From Ridgeia piscesae (Eukaryota > Annelida > Polychaeta > Sabellida > Siboglinidae), in contig JAODUO010000190.1 in NCBI GenBank assembly GCA_025642075.2, forward strand, positions 453,501 to 517,500: a stretch of DNA of 64,000 bases, read 5' to 3'. Of the stretch, positions 54,214-64,000 are shown in pieces. The first letter of the stretch is position 1, and each line of letters starts with the position of its first letter. Below the pieces are notes generated by a model, which saw nothing but the letters and a program-made list of their open reading frames with translations, did no database searches and had not been told where the DNA came from. Position numbers and translations under genes: made by a program.

Positions 54214-57200
54214 ATCACCCGTGCCGTGACGTCTGTACCCCATGTCTGCGTGGCGTCCTAGCATTCGTCGTGTTCTTTCCTGCATACACTCTCCATGTCG
54301 TGTCACGTGCTGTCGTCCCTGTTGAGACGCATAAACAGTTCATCGTCTGTTCCGCTTGACCAGCGCCGAGCACAGGGCACTGCCACCTTGTGGCCGTCTC
54401 CGCCATCTATCTGTTAAGTGGCGATCGTCAAAATTTAATTCAAACAGTGCGCCCGAAGTGTGGACAGTTAATGTGTCGATGTAACATTTTGCGAGCATCT
54501 GTTGTCAGTTACATAGACGGCTAGGTGGTGGGACTGACTGCAAGCGTGGCATGTCCACACTTCGCATACTCACGCAGCTCGGTTCCGCAGGAGAGATGCT
54601 TTCATTTGTCAAGTTATTTTAATTAGGCAGCAAGAGACACACACTAACCGTGTATTTATGAGATGTGTATTTTTGGGTTGTCGTGTGCCGTTTTCGTTTG
54701 TGACTTTATATTATAGCCGTGGGCAAGTGACGGTTTGAAGGTTTCGTGATCGTTGCAATGTGTCTTAGCCTGTGTGTACATGTTTGACGGCGGGCGCTTG
54801 TGCCCCGTTGACAGTTATCGTTGCTCCCGTGTATGTGTCAGTTGACACTGTTCTGTGTGACCACGCACATACACACACATATACACACATACACAGCACG
54901 CGTGTATTCTCAACTCACCAAGGTATCATTTGAAGGCTACAAAGATCCATGTGTATTACTACTTAGCGTGCTCCCCGTGTCGTCGCGAAAATGCTTTATA
55001 AAACCCACGAGTGTTGTCAACGACATTGTACCTGGAACAGAAACGACATCGAAAACTCTGCTGAATATTAACACTTGTTGGCAGCCACATTTTCATTCAG
55101 TGACGCGTGATACGTCACCTAATCTGTCATGTAATTCGGCCCGCTGTCACCCGGCACATATGTGTACATTTTTTTGGCCTATGTGTGAACATTTCCCTGG
55201 GTGAAAGTCTGGCTAACCCTCAAGTGACACGAGTATGTATTTGGTCATAATTTGCAGTATAAAAAGTGGTGTTTGATGCATGCATTGCAGACGAATAATT
55301 ATGGGTTCTTGTGTGAACTTTATTGCATTAGTAAGCGGAATCACAGCGACATGGACGGAGAACTAAACGTAACAAAACAGAGAACATTGTATTTGATTGT
55401 CTCTCTTTCCCGTCCGTATACTGGACAGTGCCAGCTAGTTTTATTCCAAAACGATCGGTTTCAGTTTAATGGGTACGTCGGACACGTGTGTGTGGAAGTT
55501 TAGTTGACTGCATTGGTCAGACATTGAAAGTTACCGTTGCACCTCGTTGTTGTTGATGTTGTTTCTTGTTGTTATTATGTAATATGTGACACTGACTGAC
55601 GGCCGTGGTGTGGCCACAACAGAACACCATGCATTGTGCTACTAGTAGAACGAACGCAGTATCAGTTATCAATTGCTAGCGAACAATGGGTCAGGTCAAA
55701 AGAACATTGTGGAAGTTTGTGTGATTTGTACTGGTGAGAAGTTGTGACGAGCAGATTAGTATCAGGCTGGGTCTGGGGTGATGGTATGTGCAAGGGAAGC
55801 GTCGTTGGTTGTAATATGTGATTCTGAAGTTGGTGTAGTTTTAGATTAACCCCGTTGCAGGTTGTATGCGTGACATTGCGTGTCATTTAATATATCATCA
55901 TTTGGTAAAATATATCAACCACGAGGCTATCATTATTGTGTTCTCATTTGTGTAAATATTCATGCGAAATTGAACATTCTTTTGAAATTATACGTCCAAA
56001 ACAATAGCACACAGTCTTGTAACACTAACAGAATAGTTTTATAGCGCCAAACTCACCCGTGTTTAGAAATCAGGTTCATCAATGTGTAATGTTTAGGTTG
56101 TCACCGTCACTGATGTATGCCCTTGTGAATTCCTCACATATATCGTTATAGTAATCGAGCATTAACTGCTTGCATGAATGAGTAAAGAATCACATATAGC
56201 TGTCAAGTTTTGGGTATAGCCTTCTACCTATTCACCTGTCATTGTATACATGACGTCACTGTCGACACTGTCTGTTTATTGAACCTTCCTGCTTGTTACC
56301 ATAATTCTCTGATGTGTAACTATGGTGCACACCATTGCCACTGTGATATTCCATCAGGATCGGGTGTAAGGTGCTGTTGTTAGGATGATCTTAGCAAGAG
56401 ACGCTTCCCTGTCATATGTCATGTGTTGTAGCCGTGCAAACTCAGGAATCTGTGTTGAATGTATGAGATGGTAGTATTTGCGAGTTCTGTCCTGATGGTT
56501 GCTGTCCGTACGGAGTCTGCGATCTGCTCGATAACAACTGCACCTATAGAGTATTGTGTGTGCAACCAATCAGACATGTCATGCGTTTTGTCAGAGCAAC
56601 TGTCTGTGTGGGTTACTGTAGAATGCTTCCGTAGCGCTGGTGACGACCGACGTTTTGAGACGACAGCTGTAAGGTTTTAGCAACAAGTTTCTAGTCACGT
56701 AGAAAAGACAAGAGTGGGCATCGTGTGTACACATTACACAGGTCAACCGACAGTTCTACGCACCAGTCACGTTTGTGCCGCGTCGTGCAAACTCACAGCA
56801 GTGTGTAAATAAATATAGGAGCGATTTGAATTTGAAAACATTCGAGTTTCTGCGTGGTCCCAACTTAGCTCCGCCACAAACTAAATGCAGATGCTCCATT
56901 TTACTGCCAGCTCAAGTTGATCATGTGCACCGTTTTAGAAGCGTTTTAATCCTAACACGTAGTAAGGGAAGAGCCACACTGGACCGAATACTGATGACGG
57001 CAACATCAGCTTCATTCTGCTGCATTGTACATAATATATTATGGTGTTCACAGTTTCTTGGCAAACTACATTTGTTAAATGTGCACTTAGATTAATTTAT
57101 ATTTTCAGTCAGTCAGTAATCCACATGTGTGTGGCGTCACCATTTTAGATTACGCGAATGAAATGATTATTCGTTGGCTGTGAGAAACTGCTAGCGTGGT

Positions 57201-57585
57201 TTTACCTTGATGAACTGTTATGCTAGAAGATGCTACTCTGGTTCATGCAGTTGCCTGACGGATGATTCTTTTGAAATGTCACAAAATTATTTTAGATTGA
57301 GTTATGTTTTGTGCTGTATCGCGACAGTAGGAGACGGCACAAAAGAAAACGAACGTGGACGGTTTGAAGTCTTTTGGACCACATTGTCTGCAGTGCATGG
57401 TGTACCTTCAATACAAACATACACACACTGCTCATATGTTGACATTGTTTTATTTTTCAGACTATGAAACAGTGAATGGGTGTTAGTAATCTAGAAAGAA
57501 ACCAGTTTCTTGTGTGCATATATTGTTTTGTTGGTTGCCATTGTACAGAGGTATTGATTACTAATAAAGAATCACTTTAATAACG
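54214..57585 (+). other. Probable distal 3' UTR of CELF
   Basis: No coding similarity is visible. The interval lacks the transposon fragments and minisatellites common elsewhere, which fits an exon. It contains two UGUAAAUA sites (55951 and 56804) of the type bound by PUF proteins, and ends near the poly(A) signal at 57563. Extent is inferred. Confidence 0.4.
57563..57568 (+). terminator. Candidate poly(A) signal of CELF
   Basis: AATAAA is followed by an A/T-rich gap and a GT-rich stretch (GTTTGCAGTCGTCTGTCT, starting about 57585), the usual cleavage-site layout. Sequence character changes afterwards. Alternative AATAAA hexamers at 53864, about 54122 and about 56810 could give shorter 3' ends. 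Confidence 0.45.
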
Positions 57586-57589
57586 TTTG

Positions 57590-58795
57590 CAGTCGTCTGT
57601 CTAGGTGACATTCCATCATCTGATTGCTATACACACAGGGAGGTTCATCTCACGAGCGTATGCAAACAGGACACGTGGGCGAACGTGTGTATCGATTTTT
57701 ACATGTAAACCAACATAAGAATATCAGCACGCGAATTTATGGGTGAAAACAGTCCGTTTCGTTGACGTACACAGTTCCTACAAGTTACACGTTCAACACA
57801 AATACCAAATCTAATTACGTTTGCATTAGTGATTCTGCATTCTGAGTACGTCTTGTTACTTCTACCATCACAACTGCTAACACCTTCAACACAACCTATT
57901 ATGTTTACATTCTACCCTGCGTTCACAATGCATCACACCTATTAACACACCAACAGTTCGCGTAAAAGGGAGGGAGAGAGACAGACGAGATGAGATGAGA
58001 ACATAGGAGTGGCACAATGACACGCTGGGAAAACGAAAACGCGGTGATTGACGGCCTTCGCAAACTTAGACCTACAACCCCCTGAGGTACACGCTCTGCG
58101 GAGAAACATGGGATAAAATGACACTTCGGGAATTTCAATCACCCCCTATCCACGTATGAGGCTCGCAAGTAAACATTTCGTAAGTTCTTTTATTTGGTTA
58201 GACGTTCGTTTACCACAAATCATAAAAATGGTCCCAGCACAAATGTTTTAGTTGGTGGTAAACTTAAACAAAGCCCTGGTTCCATACATTTGGGAAATAT
58301 ATCGTTAGGGCCTACTGGTTGTGTGGATATTTCAGGTTCGTCGATAGAATAATAAAGTTATGATACTAGTTACGTTAGCAGCATATACCAGGCCCCAAGA
58401 AACAATACAATAATGAAGTATGCCACTACTGTATACAGCAACAAGTTTATAATACTAAGAACTACTATTCTACACAACAACACTATGATTGTGACAAGTA
58501 GCGTTAGGCTCTACGCCTGTGGTTACTTCCACCCACGCGCCACACTCACTCACTCACTCACTCACTCACTCACTCACTCACTGTCTCGCTACAAGGCAAT
58601 CGTTGGAGCACTGATGACCATGACAGTTGAAGCCATATTTTGTCGACCTTCTGCCGCGCTCTTAGTCAAAAGGTGAACATTATACACAAGATGACGTCAC
58701 AAATGTAAAACTTACACGGGTGTTTCATTACGTCAGTGAGGCGCGCTTGATCTGGTCCGGGATTGTAGCTGGACTGCGGATTTATGTAATGTGAT
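57590..58795. other. Intergenic, no recognised gene
   Basis: Contains a (CACT)9 tract at 58547-58582. Short frames on both strands carry no motif. Confidence 0.5.
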
Positions 58796-58799
58796 GATT

Positions 58800-59290
58800 A
58801 ATGTAAGGTTCAATCTCATCACCTGCAAGACTCAGTACAGAGGTTCATCATTCCTATATACCCTGAGCACAAATGGAACTCCCTCACCAAGGATGTGGTC
58901 AAGACAAAGACTGTTGACACATTTGTGTCGAGGCAATCAATCAATTAACTAGTCATTTGCAGTGATCTTATCGGACAGCTACAACATCCCCTACTGCAGG
59001 ACACAGTACAGACAGATGTCATTCTTCCCCCGGACCATCCCCGAATGGAACAGCCTGCCCCAGGAAATAGTGGCAGCCAAGTCTCTGGACTGTTTCAAGT
59101 CCAGGCTTGCTGACCACCTGTAACCACACACACCACCCTCCCCTCCCCCTTCCCTGTTATTTCTTATGTCTACTACCCCCATCTACTATGCCACACACCC
59201 TTTCACTACATTTCAGAAGTGACTGCAACCTCCACAAATCAGCATAATCATCCTAACATTGAGGTTGGCTGATTAATAGAAGAAGAAGAA
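58800..59290 (+). mobile_element. Two tandem LINE 3'-end fragments
   Basis: The second unit (58970-59121) reads YNIPYCRTQYRQMSFFPRTI, then PEWNSLPQEIVAAKSLDCFK and SRLADHL followed by a stop. This is a clear CR1/L2-type ORF2 terminus, and the unit ends in a (GAA)n tail at 59279-59293. The first unit (58810-58940) is a frameshifted relative (TCKTQYRGSSFLYTL; EHKWNSLTKDVV). Confidence 0.85.
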
Positions 59291-59839
59291 GGAGCAGGAC
59301 ATGTTATTTATTGAGTTATTTATTGTTCACTACTCTCTTATACTCTGAGGGGTTCTTTGCATTGTTCCTCTCTTCACTCTTTTTCTTTGACAGGGCAATA
59401 GGAATGATTAAAAAAATTCCAGAATAAACAAAATATTGATTGTGGGCATGAACGGGAAGGAGAAGAAACATTGTTTCTTGCTTGTACGTGCCACATCAAA
59501 CTCACTTTGACTGCAGTCGTGAGTCACGCTTATTCTTGTCTGTTTAATATGAATTTCGCGCTCTGTAGATGAATACATGTTTACCCATATTTTTGCTTAT
59601 AGTTATAGCCTAAATGAACAGATCTCCGATCAAATTTTTGGTTCCGCCATCATACAGCACCGACAGATACCGATAGACATGCATTTATTATTATATTTCA
59701 TGCGGCTTCGATTTGGGAATATCAAACGTGTATATGCGTGCGGCAGTATGTAAAGTTGATTACGTACACTGCAGTATTTCGGCCTAATGCTTCGTCTGCT
59801 AAGAACAAGAGAATGCAATTCCGCGTAGGTACATCATAC

Positions 59840-60160
59840 GACGTACAATAAAATAGCGCGTCGCGATGTGCTGTGACAGTCTCGCGCTTCTTGCGCGATC
59901 ACACACAAAACAACAATAGTCTCTAGGTCACAGTCAGTCACGGAAGCAATCCAGCAACGAGGAGAGAGTACCACCTGTATCATCAACTTTTCGACTGGAA
60001 GAGGAAGATGAACACATCCGCCCTTGCCTGGCGACGCATCCAATACTCGCGCCTACGTGACGTAATAATGGTAGTTGGCCATAAACGTCAGTTCCTGTGA
60101 CGTATTCAGACGCAATCCGTTTAAAAATGGCGGCAATGAAGCACGGGACGAGTCGCTCGC
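59840..60160 (+). promoter_or_regulatory. CpG-rich promoter-like patch with CRE and YY1 motifs
   Basis: Dense CpG (GCGCGTCGCGATG, TCTCGCGCTTCTTGCGCGAT) in an AT-rich neighbourhood. Two TGACGTA half/variant CREs occur near 60058 and 60098, with a CCAAT near 60038. AAAATGGCGGCAATGAAG at 60123 is the extended YY1 site that often sits at starts of short 5' UTR genes and includes a possible ATG. No downstream exon is recognised; a CA/TA tract begins 50 bp later. Confidence 0.4.
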
Positions 60161-60175
60161 ATGTTTCGATTTTTA

Positions 60176-60201
60176 CACACACACGCACGCACGCATGCAC
60201 G

Positions 60202-60232
<31 letters not shown>

Positions 60233-60281
60233 ATATATACACACACACACATATATACACATACACACACATACATACACA

Positions 60282-60337
<56 letters not shown>

Positions 60338-60445
60338 ATGTATGTGTGTGTATGTGTATATATGTGTGTGATTGTTATATATAACATATAGATATATATG
60401 TTATATATTAGATATATATATATATATATATATATATGTAAATAT
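60176..60445. repeat. Compound (CA)n (TA)n (GT)n microsatellite
   Basis: CACACGCACGC, GCGCGC, a (CA)11 run, then TATACACA and TATATA runs. The right half is roughly a mirror of the left (CATATA/TATATG). Confidence 0.95.
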
Positions 60446-60496
60446 ATAAGTAGATCAGTGTGACTAATGCCGTGACTATTAGCCTAGTTGAATATA

Positions 60497-60618
<122 letters not shown>

Positions 60619-60699
60619 CAAGCGTGACACACCTGTTGAAAAGTACTGAGTCTTTAGAAATAAAAAGCCACTATAAAGACATTGCTAAGAACTGAATAC

Positions 60700-63250
60700 T
60701 CTAGATAAACGTTCTACAAATCCTGGCCCACGGGCCCAATGTGGTCGGAGTAAGGGTTCCAATTTCCCCGAGACCAACAGTATCCCTAAGATAGTACAAG
60801 CTGTACGGGAACCTACTAGAGGCAAACACATCCTAGAACTTTTCCTCACTACAAACCCCTCCGTCATAGAAAGCACGCATAGCATACCAGGCATCAGTGC
60901 CAATGACAGTATCCCCTTATTAAACACCAACATAAACCTGTCCAGAAATATTCCCCCTCCCTACAAAGTTTTCAAATACCATAAGGCAGAATGGAAACAC
61001 ATTGATCAAGAACTCCAGGACCTAGGAAACAAAATTCAAAACCAAGCTTTACTCACTGACTCCCCAGAACCACTTTGGGACCTCTTCAAACACAGCCTCC
61101 AGGAAATTATGAACCAATTCACCCCCTTCAAATATTCTTCCAAACGGTACTCACTCCCCTGGATTACTAAAGACATAAAAAGGATCAACAAAAAACAACG
61201 ACTATACAACAAAGCTAAGAAATTCCAAAGAGAAACTGATGGGACATCATTTAGGAAATACCGTAAAGCTACCCAAAAGAAGATCCAGTCAGAATACTGG
61301 AAATATCTCGCACACATAATCGACCCAGAACAAGACAAAGAAAAACAATCCTTTTGGCACTACATAAAATCACTCAATAAAGACTCAACAGGAATCTCCC
61401 CACTAAAAGATAAAGGCATCCTTCACACAGACAGCAAATCCAAAGCAGATATCCTCTCAAACCAATTCCAGTTTGTATTCACCAATGAAAACCTAACCAA
61501 TCTCCCCCAGCTCCCCAACCAAAACCTATCCCCACAAATGCCCCCAATCCATATTACAGTGAGAGGCATTGAGAAATTACTTAAAGAATTAAAACCAAAT
61601 AAAGCCCAATGCCCAGATAACATTCCTGCCAGAATCCTGAAAGAAATGGCCTTTAAAATAGCACCCATCCTGACAATTATATTCCAGAAATCAATAAATT
61701 CCGGAACTCCCCCTTCAGACTGGTTGAAAGCACATATAGGCCCCTTATCCACAAAAAGGATGACAGAACCATCGCCTCAAACTATCGGCCAATCTCCCTC
61801 ACCAGTATACCATGCAAAATTCTTGAACATATCATATCCACATCAATCCATAAACATCTTGAAAACTACAATATTCTCACTGACCGACAACACGGCTTCA
61901 GATCTAGGCGTTCCTGTGAAAGTTCACTGCTCACAACTATCCATGACCTGACTAGCACCCTGGAAAAAATCACCAAATTGACTTTCTACTGCTAGATTTC
62001 TCTAAGGCTTTCGACACTGTCCCCCATAATCGACTCCTCCACAAATTAGACCACTACGGAATTAGAGCCAGCACCCACCTCTGGATTAAAATTTGTCTTA
62101 CCAATAGAACTCAAGAAGTGCTGGTAGAAGGGTGCAAGTCGGGTCAGGTACACGTGAGCTCTGGAGTCCCACAGGGTACTGTTCTTGGCCCCCACCTCTT
62201 CCTTCTCTATATAAATGACATGCCCACCCATATATCTCCAGGAACCTCCCTCAAACTTTTCGCCGACGACGCAATGCTCTACCGAAAAATCAATAATCAC
62301 CCCGACCAAGGCAATCTACAGCATGACCTTGACAGACTAATCGACTGGGCACAATCTTGGCAAATGACTTTCAACCCCTCCAAATGTGAAATAATGCGCA
62401 TCACCAGATCGAAATCACCCATAGATAACCCATAGACAATACATAACGAAACACTCAGAGCAGTACCAGTAACAACACACCTTGGCATAGACATATCAAA
62501 TAACCTCTCCTGGAACCCACACATCAACAAGATAGTCAATAAGGCAAACAGCAAACTTGGATTCATTAAAAGAAACTTAAAATCTATTCCCCAGTCCATC
62601 AAGACCTATGCCTATTGGAGTCTGGTCAGCCCACACCTCGAGTACTGCTGCCGGGTGTGGAACCCATAAACCACCCGAAACATCAACCATCTAGAGGGGG
62701 TCCAGCACCGGGCAGCAAGATTCGTGGTCCATAATTACAGCTGGAAAACATCTGGATCCACCTTGGCCTCTGCCCCCTCCTGGCCAACCCTAGAACAGAG
62801 GAGGGCTGAGGCCAGACTTACCACCATGTAAAAAATAGCCAAACAGCCAAACAAGATTCAACCACCCGCACAGATATAGACAAATATCAACTTCCACGAA
62901 CAATAGCCCAGTGGAACAGACTTCATTATAATGTATTTGCCCACAACAGTCTCGACGCCTTCAAGGGTGCATTGCAGGATATTAACCTGACAACTGCACC
63001 CTTCAGGCACCTCCAATAAGCAATACACACCACCACCCCTGTCCCCCTCCACACCCCGTCCCTACCACACCCGCACCCTCCCCCATCATTGACTTGTACT
63101 TTTCCCCATCCACCCCACCCTAATCTCATATTCCCAAGCACAAATATTCTTATTCCACTTCCAGATAACATGAAGCCAGCCATCCTGAAACCGACCATCC
63201 ACACTAGTGCGTGATGCCCCAGTAGGGGTTTTGCACTACAACAAAATCAG
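60700..63250 (+). mobile_element. Broken CR1/Jockey-like LINE (ORF2 pseudogene)
   Basis: It begins in the last part of the endonuclease (FLTTNPSVIESTHSIPGISA, then NDS, where active copies usually have SDH). The RT follows: LKPNKAQCPDNIPARILKEM; after a frameshift near 61740 YRPISLTSIPCKILEH and QHGFRSRRSCESSLL; then LDFSKAFDTVPHNRLL, GVPQGTVLGPHLFLLYINDM, FADDAMLYR and WQMTFNPSKCEIMRI. The C-terminal HLEYCCRVWNP and VQHRAARFV follow. Frameshifts near 61740 and 61970 and in-frame stops at 62433, about 62667 and about 62829 make it inactive. It is 5'-truncated near the (GT)n tract. The 3' end is GATGCCCCAGTAGGGGTTTT then GCACTACAACAAAATCAGAATCAG-like A-rich sequence, typical of this LINE group. 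Confidence 0.93.
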
Positions 63251-63304
63251 AATCAGAACGGTCGGTTTGTTGATGTCACTGCTTCTTCGCTAGTTCATTC
63301 ATAC

Positions 63305-63680
63305 CCGCGGTTACCCAGACGCCGTGAGGTGGCAGCACGTTTTAACCACTCACAACCGCCTGGTGAATTAATGCTCTGCCAATGTTACCGCCTGGGCGGC
63401 CTTACCCACAGGACAGAGTAGAGACGGTGTTTGAAATAACAAAACAAATAAGGATATGTTTTACTACTATATTATAAAACTATTCAAAAGTAAACTTACA
63501 CAGAAATGAAAATTTGTCGTTGTTAATTTTACATCTCATTTTTTTACTTTCTACCTTGTATTTTGTGTATAGATATTGTATATCTTAATTTCGTTATCAA
63601 AAACATACGTACATTGATTAATATTATACACGTAAACCTGTGAATTAATCCAAACCAGTGCTGCCGTCTGACGGTTTCGA
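63305..63680 (+). repeat. Interspersed repeat family C, copy 2
   Basis: Aligns in ordered blocks with 11700-12110, from GTTACCCAGACGCCGTGAGG through AACCTGTGAATTAATCCAAA. Confidence 0.7.
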
Positions 63681-64000
63681 GCAGTGACACTACATAAGGG
63701 TTACATAAGCAAACAAATTGTCACCACGCTATCTTCTCGGCGAAATTATGCAAGAATATAAAAAGGTTCCACAACGAAATATGCTTTTTCGCTCGTATAA
63801 GCGATGTGAGTGCTGCTTTTTAGCATGGCTTGAGACAACGCAGGAACTGCTGTCACATTTTCGTAGTATTTGATTGAGCGATATTGACGATATTAAGGAC
63901 TCCTTCGATATTAGATAATAGCGATCGTTCTGCTATCTTAGAAACAGTAATACGCATAGTTTGTTACATAATAGGCAGCATCATCACGTTGCTTAAGCAT
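63681..64000. other. No recognised feature
   Basis: No frame, repeat or motif recognised up to the window edge. Confidence 0.5.

Noticed and set aside
61036..61752. Minus-strand frames over the 3' LINE
   Set aside because: Shadows of the plus-strand RT frame, which carries the recognisable motifs.

Overview
The window is animal nuclear DNA. It has phase-consistent GT-AG (and one GC-AG) exons separated by kilobase introns, tRNA-derived SINEs, LINE reverse-transcriptase remnants, small DNA transposons, and many (TA)n/(CA)n tracts. The only gene I can recognise is a complete CELF (CUGBP/ELAV-like, Bruno-like) RNA-binding protein gene on the + strand. Mixed CELF1/2 and CELF3-6 characters suggest a non-vertebrate, possibly marine invertebrate such as a lophotrochozoan. 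The sequence alone does not fix the phylum.

Layout. 1-12.6 kb: no recognisable gene; a diverged ~300-bp satellite, LINE 3' fragments on the minus strand, a foldback element, a pogo/Tigger-like element with TA duplications, hAT-like fragments and a SINE. 12.7-20.6 kb: two candidate alternative first coding exons (ATG at 12702 and at 17761). Both end in the same phase and join in frame to the exon carrying the internal ATG at 20644. 20.6-51.9 kb: 15 coding exons encoding RRM1, RRM2, a long Ala/Gln/Ser/Asn-rich linker and RRM3, 524 aa from the internal ATG. 51.9-57.6 kb: probable 3' UTR, possibly with one intron, ending near a poly(A) signal at 57563. 57.6-64 kb: LINE fragments, a CpG-rich promoter-like patch at about 59.84-60.16 kb, long (CA)/(TA)/(GT) tracts, and a broken CR1/Jockey-like LINE at 60.7-63.25 kb.

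The outstanding property is that the introns of this one gene hold five long minisatellites (units about 54, 39, 64, 57 and 13 bp), together nearly 12 kb. The 64-bp array is a roughly 42-fold amplification of the last 37 coding bases of an exon together with its GTAAGT splice donor. The 39-bp array is, on the transcribed strand, about 72 copies of a GU-rich element resembling the RNA motif that CELF proteins bind. That raises a testable self-binding (autoregulatory) model. Seven consecutive linker/RRM3 exons are symmetric phase 1-1, so any can be skipped in frame. A piggyBac-like 1000-bp element flanked by TTAA and a near-perfect 37-bp-arm hairpin also lie in the introns.
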